DNA of 64,000 bases from assembly GCA_028023455.1 (NCBI GenBank), contig JAQFVV010000031.1, positions 620,001 through 684,000 on the forward strand, in the 5' to 3' direction. The notes beneath the pieces are model-generated. The model searched no databases, was not told where the DNA came from, and saw only the letters and a list, made by a program, of their open reading frames with translations. This stretch comes from Epiperipatus broadwayi. Taxonomy: Eukaryota > Onychophora > Udeonychophora > Euonychophora > Peripatidae. This document shows, one piece after another, positions 12,791 to 24,110 of this stretch (position 1 is the first letter of the stretch; every line of letters starts with the position of its first letter). The position numbers were made by a program, and so were the translations under genes.

Positions 12791-14885
12791 TTAGGTCCAA
12801 CATTTCAGAAATTCACTAATTTAATATAATTAAATTCACCATCAGAAAAAAAGTTAAAGTCAAAACAACTTAGATAAATACTAGACTCAAGACAAAATTA
12901 AACAAATATTGGGTAGACAGATTGTGATAATTCTGACAAAGAATGTAAAAGAATTATAGAAGTACATAAATTATTTATGGATGGATGAAAGTAAAGATAT
13001 TATATAGTTCCCTTAATAATAATAAAAAAGTTCTAGTCCAAAAATCCTCTAGTTGATGAAAATAAACAAAATAAAAAACAACAACTTTTCATTAAACAAA
13101 TCAAAAGTTGAAAGACAAGTTAAATAACTTGGAAGAATTACCAATCAATGAGATATTAAACTTAAAACCAGATTGAGTTAAAAAAGAGAAATCTCATTAT
13201 TTTTAAGTCTGAAATATATAAGAAAATACAAAAAAGATCTATAAAAACAATAAAGGTTTAGACTTATAAATAATTAAATAAAGAAGTTATATCAAATCAA
13301 AAATGAATTTCAGAAAATATTGTTCTGAAATATTATGATGCTGGCATTTTACTTGTAATAATTATATGCTGGATTATTTCCATAATCTAGGTTAACTGTT
13401 AAATGTTTGTGGAAAAATTCTAACATATATTTCCATGTTTTAAATAATATTATTATCCTCTCTTATACAAATATTTCTGTTTGACCAGTGACAATAGTAA
13501 TATGGGTATTGAACAGATAATCTTAAAATTCATGACTAATGAATTTAAGATGTCACTTTTACCATCTAAACAAATGGTAGTAAACCTTTTTAAATGCATA
13601 TGCCAAAAGTTTATAAATATTATTTATTGAATTTGTGACATGCGAATAGTTTTTTAATAAAATAAAAATTAGTAGAAAATTAATTACTGCAGAATTTTAT
13701 TGAGATAATTTTAAAAATTGACATAAAATTTTACAAAGATAAATTGTCATAAATATAAATTTGATGCTGTACATTAGATACTAAATGCTTTATATCAGGA
13801 TCGAATGTAGAACTAAATTTATCAGATTTTTTTTTTCTAAATATATCTTTTATAAAATTAATTTCTAAAAATAATGATTCAAAATATTTTTAAACAATTA
13901 GAAGTTTCAGAAATATCATTCAAATTTTTAATATTTCTTCTTCAGGATTTTTTTTTGTATTAAACCCAATAATAAATTGGTTTCAATAATTCCCAAGTCA
14001 TTTTGTCAATTCAAAAACTTTATTTCCTTATAAAATTAAATTAAACATCAATTAATAACAATTCTATACCAGATAAATTCAACCATTTGAGAAATTTCAA
14101 ATTGAATTTATCTGCTATTGTTGTATTTGGATATAAAATAAATTTTGATGTTTTCTTCAAACTGCCTGAACTGCATAAATCTTGAAGCAATTTAAGTGAT
14201 TACTGATTGCATTAAGAAACACTCTTGGACTAATTTGTTTTGATTTGGTTTCTATATTTACAAAAAAAAAAATGTATTTGGAAAATATTTTCAATGTCCA
14301 TTAATTGACTTTATTGTTCAATGATATTTTTATTATGTATAAAAAAAAAAAGTGTAATATCTTCTAAATACTCAACATATATTTAAAAAACTTTTTCACA
14401 ATTTAATCATCAGACATTATTGTATATAAGTAAACAATTATATGATGAGTTTATCTCACTTAATAGTTCCAAAAATTTTTGTTTATTTAAAGTGCATGCA
14501 GATATAAAATTGACTAAATTTGTTAGAAAGCTTATAATATTTTCCAGTATCTTGAAATTAGCCTTGGCATATAAAACCAGCTGATGTATAATTCAGTAAA
14601 AATGTAGAACATGTCCAATATGGTTTGGTAAAAGAATTGACAAAACTTTCCTGTCCAATCATACAAGTATCATCAGTTGTTACTGATGCAATTTTGAGAA
14701 AAGTTTATTTCTTTTTCAGCGAACACACCTACAATTGTATTGCAAATTTATACATTTTGTTATTGTTGCTAATAATGATAAACTGATTAATTCTTCCTTG
14801 ATATATAAAATGAGCAGATTCATTTATGTCTGTAGTATTATCAAGACAAAAAAAATTAAACTTGAAGATTTTATATGGGTTAATA
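12791..14885. other. AT-rich stretch, possible eroded tail of the Gypsy element
   Basis: No domain was recognised. Translations on the plus strand to about 13,260 stay lysine-, glutamine- and asparagine-rich with frequent stops and may be the decayed end of pol, but nothing proves it. No LTR pair was found around the 11.6-12.8 kb integrase. Confidence 0.35.
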
Positions 14886-14888
14886 TGT

Positions 14889-15345
14889 TGTATTATTTCC
14901 ATCATCTATCATTAAATGTTGAATGTTTAGAAAATTTTAAACATTATTTAAACTTTTCCAAATACAAACAACTGTTAATAATAACACACAAAGATAACAC
15001 AGGTCAATAGATTACACAATGTTTCAAGTGCTATTATTCTCTGCTCTTCTTCAGGTGTTGTTGTCCTACCAGGGTAGTGCTAGCATAAAACTTTTGACAG
15101 AATGCATGGTTTGAATGCTGCCTTAAAATTTGAGATTCAAGAATCTAAAGATATAAGTTCAACCCCTACGCTAGCATTGTCATTAATCAGGCCAGCAACA
15201 CTTGAAGAAGAGCAAATGTAAACTACTAACCTGTGTTATCTTTGTTTGTTATTATTAATAGTTATTTGTATTTGAAAAAATTTAAATAAAGTTTAAAATT
15301 TTCTATACATTGAACATTTAATGATAGATAATGGAAATAGTCTAC
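14889..15345. mobile_element. Palindromic SINE-like element, older copy of the 40.4-kb family
   Basis: The arms 14,889-15,060 and 15,200-15,345 are imperfect reverse complements: TTCCATCATCTATCATTAAA against TTTAATGATAGATAATGGAA, and ATAACACAGG against CCTGTGTTAT. The middle (15,050-15,230) contains TCAAGAATCTAAAG, a decayed B-box (AAGTTCAACCCC), GGCCAGCAACAC and TTGAAGAAGAG. All have better-preserved counterparts in the same order at 40,790-40,870. The two palindromes are therefore the same family. The tRNA-like head here has lost its A-box. No protein is encoded. Confidence 0.7.
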
Positions 15346-16440
15346 ACCATCATCACAAATCTTCAGGAAAACACAGAAGATTTTATATTTATTTTTTGTT
15401 GATGAGTTATATTTTTAGCCATTTCCAAGATTCTATCATTTACGGCATTTCTAGCCAAAAGACATATCTTTTCTTATTTGAATAATTTTCTGTTTTCAAA
15501 ATCTTTAAAAAAAAAAAAAAAACTACTACACATTCTAACCATGTCACTTTTAGATATTCACCAACACCAACAGATTTCCTTGGTTTAGCAATTTCCTTTG
15601 AAGCAATATAATTAGCATCTGTTATATTTAACTATCTGATGATATATTTAATTATGCTGATTGAGTATTTATATTTTTAATGGCCGAGAAATAAATTGCT
15701 TTTGTTCTTCTTTACTTTTATGAAAAAGATTTATAGTTTCTTTACTGATACCATTTTGCTAATGAGACTGTGTATACTATTGCCCCAGAATGTGAAACAC
15801 AAACTGCTTTATTGCAATTACTAATTGTGCCATAGTCTTCTGTCCACAAATTTTGGAGTTCTTTGTTACTTGAGCCTGATCATTTTTATTTTTTACTTAT
15901 AATGTCCCTCATGTTAAGTACAAAAGCAAAAATATAAAAAGAGAGAAAAATCTATTTTTTTTTTAATTCTTTATATGCATAAATACAATAATTATTTTAA
16001 ATGTGTCCACACTGTAATGTGTTTTTGCACTACATTTGATATATTTATGCACAAGCAATACTGCCAGGGCAATGTGACATATGCATGTGTGATTAGAAAT
16101 AGAGGAAGAGACATGAATCTACTGAAATCAAAGTGTGTTAATACAAGGAGAATAAATTTTTGTTAATTTCTCTCACACAAAACAAAATTTCATAATTATT
16201 AATAAGTAATATTAATAAAATATAAACTAATAAAAATATCATTGATGCGTGTCACCAAAATTTTCTTATATATTGCCTCTGGCATGTTATAGGTTGGCTA
16301 TAGCTGAACTAGACTATTTTTTTAAAAACAAGTTAGTAGAAATTATATATATTTAACTATGAGAATTCTCCTGATTTTTTCATTTTTTCTTTTTAAAGTC
16401 AAGGTTAATGAGTTGTTTCCAAACATTACAGATTAGTTGC
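15346..16440. other. AT-rich stretch, no gene seen
   Basis: No recognisable coding sequence, RNA gene or repeat structure. The minus strand at about 15,440-15,880 has long but interrupted frames rich in Lys and Ile, with no domain I can name. A 15-bp A run lies near 15,508. Confidence 0.4.
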
Positions 16441-16452
16441 CATTATCATGTG

Positions 16453-17318
16453 AATATTAATTCTTATTAAGTGCAATGTCAGCACATAATACTTAAATAA
16501 GGCTATAACCTTAGTACATGCACCTTAAGTGCTTAATTTATTATAAGAGAGACTTCTACAAATCTAAATGCAAGATTTGACTTTATAAAGATAAGAGTGG
16601 CCCACTGTTATCTTCAACCTATTTTTCTAATTATATAGGCAAATCTAAAGCATTTTGATTTGGGAGTGTGAAACTAATAAATTCTTCACTAATTAAGTCC
16701 ACTATTTCTGTTAAACATTAACGATCATAAAATATTTCGATTTACAATGAGTTAATAGTCAGATCTTAAATTTAGAAATATTTTGAACCAATTTAAAGTT
16801 GTAAATATTAATTACAAGAGAGACTTCTACAAATCTAAATGCAAGATTCAACTTTATAAAGATAAGAGTGGCCCACTTTTATCTTTATAAAATCAAACCT
16901 TGCATTTAGATTTGTAGAGGTCTTTCTTGTAATAAATTAAGCACTCAAGGCACATGTACTAAGATACGTGCTGACATTGCACTTAATAAGAATTAATATT
17001 TACAACTTTAAATTTATTCAAAATATTTCTAAATTTAAGATCTGATTATTATCTTGTTATAAATCGAAAGATTTCATGATCGTTAATCTTTAACAGAAAT
17101 AGTGGACTTAATCAGTGAAGAATTTATTAGCTTCATGCTCCCAAATCAAAATGCTTTAGATTTGCCTATATAATTAGAAAAATAGGTTGAAGATAAGAGT
17201 TGGCCGCTCTTATCTTTATAAAGTTGAACCTTGCGTTAGATTTATTGAGGTCTCTCTTGTAATAAATTAAGTACTCAAGCCACATGTACTGAGGTTATAG
17301 CTTTATTTAAGTATTACA
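16453..17318. repeat. Nested multi-arm palindrome, 866 bp
   Basis: The outer arms 16,488-16,812 and 16,986-17,318 are reverse complements (for example TACTTAAATAAGGCTATAACC against GGTTATAGCTTTATTTAAGTA, and GGCAAATCTAAAGCATTTTG against CAAAATGCTTTAGATTTGCC). The core 16,813-16,985 is itself a hairpin of the subsequence AAATCTAAATGCAAG and its complement, and repeats the arms' own AGAGAGACTTCTACAAATCT block. In addition 16,453-16,485 pairs with 16,968-16,998 (GTGCAATGTCAGCAC / GTGCTGACATTGCAC). The result is a foldback within a foldback, with alternative pairings. It has no coding capacity and is probably a non-autonomous foldback transposon that inverted and re-inserted into itself. Confidence 0.8.
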
Positions 17319-18779
17319 TTACCATATGAGTGGCTTTTTTAAATTTTATTTTTTTCCTCTTTATCTAGTCTTTTATCCCAATTCAAAATATGTTCATTGA
17401 TATATATATGGTCTGCTACTTTAAAAACCTGGGTTTTTTCTCTCTCCCTCTAATCACTGTTTTATGTTCTTGCAATCATTTTAAATTGAGGCAGCTAATT
17501 TCACTGACATATATCCTTTCATATTCATGTGACATTTCATAAAAGCAGTTCTTGTTTTTCAACATTTCATGTTTAGGTTTTGTAAAGATTAATATTTCTA
17601 ACAATGTGCTAAGATTTAGGAAAGTTGTTTTGATATTACAATTACTGCAGATTTTTCTTTGTTTGTTTGCTTTTCCTGGTATGACTTGATATGTTACAAT
17701 ACTTATCTTTGGTAGGTAGCAGAGTTTCATTTTGTTTTAGTTTTTCTAAAAACATTTTATAATTAAACTAGATGAAAGAGACCATTATATAATTGAAAAA
17801 AAAAAATTGAATTAAAAAGTAATATAATTGTAAGCAAAACAATTTGAAAAGGATGTGAGAATAATGATAACCAAATCCACTCAGATACTGATAATCCAAG
17901 AGCATGACTTTAAAAATTGGATTATAATAAATCTATTAGTGAAACTAATGATTACTAAAATGCCAGAGATAGAATCATATAAAAATTCTGGAAAAGTCTG
18001 GAGTAGAGTCTGATTGTCTACTTGTTTCAAATAAAAAAGGAATACACACATAGCATCAATAAATATCCAGATTAATTATAATTTGCCTAAAAGTACAAAG
18101 TAGATCTAGAATCAAAAGCAGGTTGCATAAATCTTTATTATATTTTCTGTAAGTCTTAGGGTGAAATTTTGTAAGTATCATTACAAATTATTATATACTG
18201 ATTAATGTAATTGACTAATAGATTTACTAGCACAATTTTAAACTGTAATTTTAAACAGAAGATAATCAACCCTTTACATATGTTCGACACTGTTATATTA
18301 AATTAATATTGTTTTTTGTTGAATGTAAGGAGATCTCGTCAAAGTCTCTATTTTATGCCTTGGATCAAGTTTCCTCACATTTAACAAAAATGTTAACTCA
18401 TGTGCAAATGGTTGATTACTTTCTTTTTAAAATATAGACTGATTATTAAATTATGTTAAATCACATTATGCGCATTAATCTGATACCAATTGCCGGTTAA
18501 TTTATATATATAAATTTATTATATATCTGAATGCAAGGTTATTTATGAGTGCTTCTTTGAAGTCATAAATATTATCTTTTAAGTGGAAACTCCCTAAGAT
18601 GCAACTATTAGCGAATACAGGAACTAGGTTGATAAACAAACCCCTCAAAGAAGGTATAACTGCTTGCATCACCAAAACAATTAGACACAAACAGTTAAAC
18701 TCCAAATTCGACAATTGGAGTAATAAGATTAAAAATAGAAAACAGTTTCTTTGCAGATAAACAGGCAAAACTCACTATA
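17319..18779. other. AT-rich stretch with a second copy of a dispersed repeat
   Basis: No gene was recognised. From about 17,833 to 18,545 the sequence resembles 10,543-10,965: GCAAAACAA, AAAATTCT...TCTA, CATCAATAAAT against CATTAATAAAT, AAGTCTTAGGGT against AAGCCTTAGGAT, and AAATTTATTATATATCTG. This copy directly precedes the PLE remnant, so the repeat could be its leader or an unrelated insertion. Confidence 0.4.
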
Positions 18780-20300
18780 TGGATCATGTGATGTTTATTG
18801 ACTTCTTTGCAGATAATAAAATTGTGTGTATTAAAAAAACAAAGGTAACAGATTTGTTCTAATGGAGAATAAAGAATATAAAGATAAGATGCTGACACAA
18901 ATCGTAAAATTGAAATTTAAGTTAGTGACAAATTTTAATAACAAAATCAATAGAGATAAATTTATTACATCAATACTAAGAGCTCACAAAGATAAAGGCA
19001 TTAATCAGGCTGAGTACTTTCACATTTATCCTTTGGCTACCATCCCTCCAAGAATGTTCACCAATGCTAAATTGTGTAAGCCAGGAGTGACAATGAGACT
19101 CATGTTGGACTTTGGTGAGGTTCATTATTTTAATACAGCAAAACTAGTGAATCAATGGTTGGTTGACACTATTGGCTTTGGAAGTTACACTGTCAGAACA
19201 TCTTTCAAATTTGTTGGAAAAATTAGTAAAATCGAAATAGACCTAGATTTAAGATTGCAGCATTAGATGTAGCAGAATAATATGGATCTATAAACAGAAT
19301 GCTTTCTATAGACATAATTAGTAAAGAACTTATGGAGAAAAAATGTCCTAAAGCATGAATGAATGAATGGCTCGATAAAAACATTATGACAACATATGAA
19401 GGGAAATGGTTTATTATGAGACGGCTGCCCTATGGATCTCCCATTAAGCGGCATAGTTTCAAATATATTTCTTAATTATTTTGAACAACAAATGCTGCCC
19501 AAATACTATGCCAGAATCCCCAAATTAATACATACTAGATACGTTGATGCCATGATTGTAGCAGCACCGCGAAACATAATCCTGAATGTATTAAGAGATA
19601 TGCAAGCACAGACAAAATTAGCTATAAATGATTCATGGGAAAATGAACAACAGGAAGTGAAATACTTGGACCTTCTGATACAAAGAGATACAGAATGTCT
19701 CAATTACCAGATGTTAATCAAACCATTAGCAATCAGAGGATTCACACACCCCAGATCGAATGCGACCTAAAGCCCACAAATTAGCAGGAATGTCAGCATT
19801 TTTGTTCAGAAATCCGAAGCTATGCAAATTCGAAGCTGGCAAAAAAACCAACATTACATTAAAGACTTGATAAATGTGGGTTTCAAATACAGTACTATAA
19901 CTAAGAGAATTGAGCAGTTCCACAAAAGATTAACAACCAACCAGATTAAATAAAACAAACCATGCATAACACTACCATATATTCCTAAAGTAGCTAATTA
20001 ACTCATTAAAAACCTTTCCAAAGAGTTTAAAGTAGGTTTTCAAACCACACCTAACACAAATAGACTGATTAACAATGCCAAGGATAGAATCAACCTAGAA
20101 CAGGTGGTAAAACTTGCCCACAAACAGGTTGTGGTGCCACATACTATGGGGAGATCAGCATTCTTGGATCACCAAAAGGCATCTAGCCACAGGTTCGAAC
20201 CCAACTTTGCCAAGATTGTGTACTCTGAGAGAAATGATACGAAAAGGAAAATAAGAAGCATATTTCATCACGAATGACCCGAGTGCCATCAATAGACGAG
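18780..20300 (+). pseudogene. Old Penelope-like element: reverse transcriptase plus GIY-YIG remnant
   Basis: The plus strand reads through a full set of PLE landmarks in shifting frames. First comes a block equivalent to the family's DKG region and KxxY (ENKEYKDKM, 18,862). Next is PPRMFTNAKLCKPGVTMR, matching the family's PR-GLPKIHKPGVPLR motif (19,040-19,100). Then come RLPYGSPISGIVSNIFLNYF (RT motif B, 19,420-19,480), RYVDAMIV (19,535-19,565) and KYLDLLIQ (19,660). Further on are a PYIPKVA...KDRI block (19,970-20,100) and, after a frame change, TCPQTGCGATYYGE (20,115-20,155), the cysteine-plus-YYG signature of the PLE GIY-YIG endonuclease. The catalytic YVDD is YVDA and there are several stops and shifts, so it is dead. 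The family copies RNA and cuts target DNA during integration. It is clearly more diverged than the 52-57 kb copies. Confidence 0.85.
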
Positions 20301-23300
20301 ATATATGTTTTGCGATTTCAAAGAAATGGTGGAATTAAATTATTTGCATATAAAACAACTGCACTGTATCACTAACGATAAAGGCTATGAACATGGGAGT
20401 TAACTTAACCTAAAAGCGCTAAATATTATTATTGTTTATTAGTTTAATAACTTCACCAATTTGCGTTAAAGCGCAATATAATCATTAATAAACACTTTAA
20501 TAAAAAAAAAATATTAAACATTATATTTCTAAAGTCACCATTTCAATTATGCTTTTATATATATCTAATTTAATTATTCTGAGTTCACACATGCACACAC
20601 CAATCATCAAGAATTATAGAGCGACTCTTTAATGTTTCCAACAATTTCTGATAAATATGTATTTTTATTAGGAATATATTATTAATTGGTATGACAATGT
20701 TTCAACATTTTCCTTAGCAAAAACTTAAACAGAAAACTACATCTGATGGTCAAATATTTTAAAAATAATCATAATAAGAACATGTATATGAGTATAAATA
20801 TACAAAAGTATATATTCATTCGGAGACTTTATTACATATGTAATTCATAATGTTAAAAAGCACTTCATATTTATTCATATAACTTACCTACTTTCTGAAT
20901 TTAATTGCTTTTTAAATTTTTAACTGTGAACTTGTCAAACCTTTACTTGTGTAATATGCTAATATTGATTAAAAAAATCGGAAATGTTATTCTCAGTGTA
21001 ACCTTATGTAGTTTTAATTTGTAAAATTAAGTGATTATTAAGTTTGACTAATGAGAGTGAGATATTTGAGTCTAATTTTAAATAAAATGAAAAAACATTA
21101 ATTTTCTGTAGGACTTGACACGAGTGAAAGAAAAGATTTGAAAAAGGAATTTGTTAACAATTTTAATATATATATAAATTATGTATAAGCATTGATTATA
21201 TGAAGCTGATTACAAAAGTTTGAATATGTTAAATGGAAGCAAAGATATAACTAATTATAACAAAGTCAAAAAATAACAACAACCCATATTAGTAAAAAAA
21301 AAAAAAAAAAGTATTTTTCTTAAATTAATTATGAGAATAAATGTTTAAATTTTTTTATGAATAATTACTACAATCTTTATTAGGTTGTTAATAAAATAGA
21401 AATGTTTTCAAAAATAAAATAAAAAACAACTAAAGTAAACTCAAATATTCAGATGGATTCAATTATAACCTAAATTATAGGGCAATAACTATCATATAAC
21501 TAACATATTATTAAAAATGTTATCACCCATAATGCTAGTTTTTATAAGATGGTAACTACTTACCATAAATCAATTTGAAACTTAATTGCACACATTGCAC
21601 AACATAATTAGAACAATATATAGAAATGAGAATAAAGGAGCTATAAACAAATCATTTAATAAAAAAGTTTAAATATAGTACAAAATACTGATTTGTATTT
21701 CATAACCCCAAAATAATTTTTTCATTTGGTATATTAATTTCATAATATTTTTAAAATTAACATATATGAAGTGTATTCCTTATTTGTTGTATTGAACAAC
21801 AACTTAAAATATACATGAATGTCAACCAAATTACTTCTCTTTATAAATTCAAATGAATTTCTAATCCAGCTAACAACTAATATATATGATATGGGGGAAA
21901 AAAAACAAACAACAAAATATATTTTACATATTAATCAATACTAAATAATAAACAAATATACAATTGCATAAATAATAATAAAACATTAAAATATGAGCAA
22001 AATTAGTAATTAAAAAAAACTAATGAAATAAGATAATAAATCTTCTCACCTAGAGAAATTTTTAAGTTTGAATTCTAACAGAACTTCACAAACTTGTGTA
22101 TGACTTTTTTAAAGCTTGTGGGTTAATTAAAATTCTTGAAGTGCACTCCATATTGTTGAAATCAGTTTTTTTTTTTATGCTTACAAATTCCTTATTTTTC
22201 TTCGAGATAACAGTAACTACTTTACAATATCTTCACACTAATATTTAATTAGCTGTATCATAAATAAGGCAGACATGTTCAAATACTGAATACTACAGTT
22301 TTAGGAAATCAGATAGGCTACATCATAACAGGAATGACTACAATTGGCATACTTAGGGGAATTAGCTGTTCATTTCTTAGAATGCAACAATTTATTGAAG
22401 CTTTTTCCATATGATAGGAAGCAATATACCTTTGATTCTATATATTAATAATTAGAATATTCTGCTTGACAGTCACTATTTCTTAAATTGTATGACAAAA
22501 CTTTTCTGGCTGCTAAGTCTATTTTAAAACAGCTTGCATGAAGTTTAAGTGCATATGTACTAATCTAATAATTGCAACTAAAAATTAATTAATTAGTAAA
22601 GGATTCATTTGAATTATTCTATTCTTGATTCTTTGTTCAACATTTAGAGACTTTTAAATCATAGCTTGGGGGAAGGTAATATACTTCCTTCGTTTACATA
22701 TACATTGAGCTATGTTTAAATTTGAAGTGAATTAATTAATTGTGCGCATGTTTTTCTGTTTGTCTAAAATCAGGCTTTATTATCTACTTAATATTTCTTA
22801 AATAAATTCTTTATTATATTCCAAACTAATTTAATCCAATTTAATCCATTTTAAAATTTAAATAATAAAAATGTACATTTTATAGCAAAGCCATTATTTT
22901 TCAAATATGTTTTTAATTGTATAGACTAAAAACTTATTATAAGTTTTAAACAATAATATTTATGCTTTTATTGAATAAAAATCTGAATATTGGAGGTAAT
23001 TTGGTATTTCTAATATTAACATATGTGATAGATGCTGTCCATTTTACCACAGCATATATATATATATATATATCCACACACATAATATATTAAGAATAGA
23101 TATCAGTTGATTACTGTCTATAAATGATTCATATAAAGATTAATTTTTAAAAAGTTTAAAGAAAAAAAAAATCATATGAAAACATAAATAATAAAAAAAT
23201 TTCATAAAAAATATGTAGGAAAAAATTTTTTTTACAAACAAGTTGATAAATACATAGATGATTAAGTAAACTTTTACTCATATGAATCCATAAAATTAAG

Positions 23301-24110
23301 AAATATGAAATAAGTTGAATTTTTCTACATTCAAGATTATTAAACGTCTAGGCAATAAAATGATACAAACAAATAATAAAACTGAATCACTACTAATGAT
23401 ATATTGCTATTATTTTACAACTCAATATTATTTAGCATCTTATAGTTATTTATATTACAAAATAATATAGCTTAAAATCCATAGAATATTGTTTATAAAA
23501 GCAAAATAAATATGCAGTAGTGAATATCTATATATATATACACATTACAAAATTATGAATATACATCACTCAAGATGTGTATGTGTGTGAAAAGATAAAC
23601 CCTATATAAACTATAAAATTAAATTTAAGATCTAAAAAAAATACTACCATTATTTCCTCTTTGTGATTACTATAAAAACTCTTTCAGACAAATGCTTTTA
23701 AAAATAACACTTACTCAAGCCCTGTGCCTCTCAATGATAGAGTGCTTCAATACTCCATCAACAAGTATAATGCATCCATTTATAAAAGCAGTTACCAACT
23801 TGAGGCAAGTCTGCTACAAACACTTTTTAAAAAGCTGACAATAAACTCAAGAGAGAAAAAAAGAATAATGGAAAGAGTGTTTGAAATTAAAATACTTTAA
23901 GAAAAAATAAAGAAGAGCCATTGCCTTTTATATGTCAACACTTCATCTCAGATTAAGCTTCTTTTATCTTCGAATGCACAAATACTATATGAAGACTATG
24001 GAATAAACAATAATTCTTTTGTTTTTAGTTCAGTTTTTTTTTTTTTAAATGCCCTGGAATAAATACAAATATGAGCAAAATCTAGCAGGATAATAATAAA
24101 TTTAAATTAT
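20301..24110. other. 3.8 kb AT-rich stretch, nothing recognised
   Basis: No open frame beyond chance length, no tRNA-like box pair and no terminal repeat pair was seen. Simple repeats include a TA run at about 23,054-23,073 and A runs at about 21,295 and 23,161. A short hairpin GCGTTAAAGCGC sits at about 20,463 just past the old PLE and may belong to its 3' end. Confidence 0.5.

Noticed and set aside
20188-20202. A B-box-like AGGTTCGAACCC suggesting a tRNA gene
   Set aside because: It lies within the decayed GIY-YIG coding region of the old PLE and has no A-box or cloverleaf.
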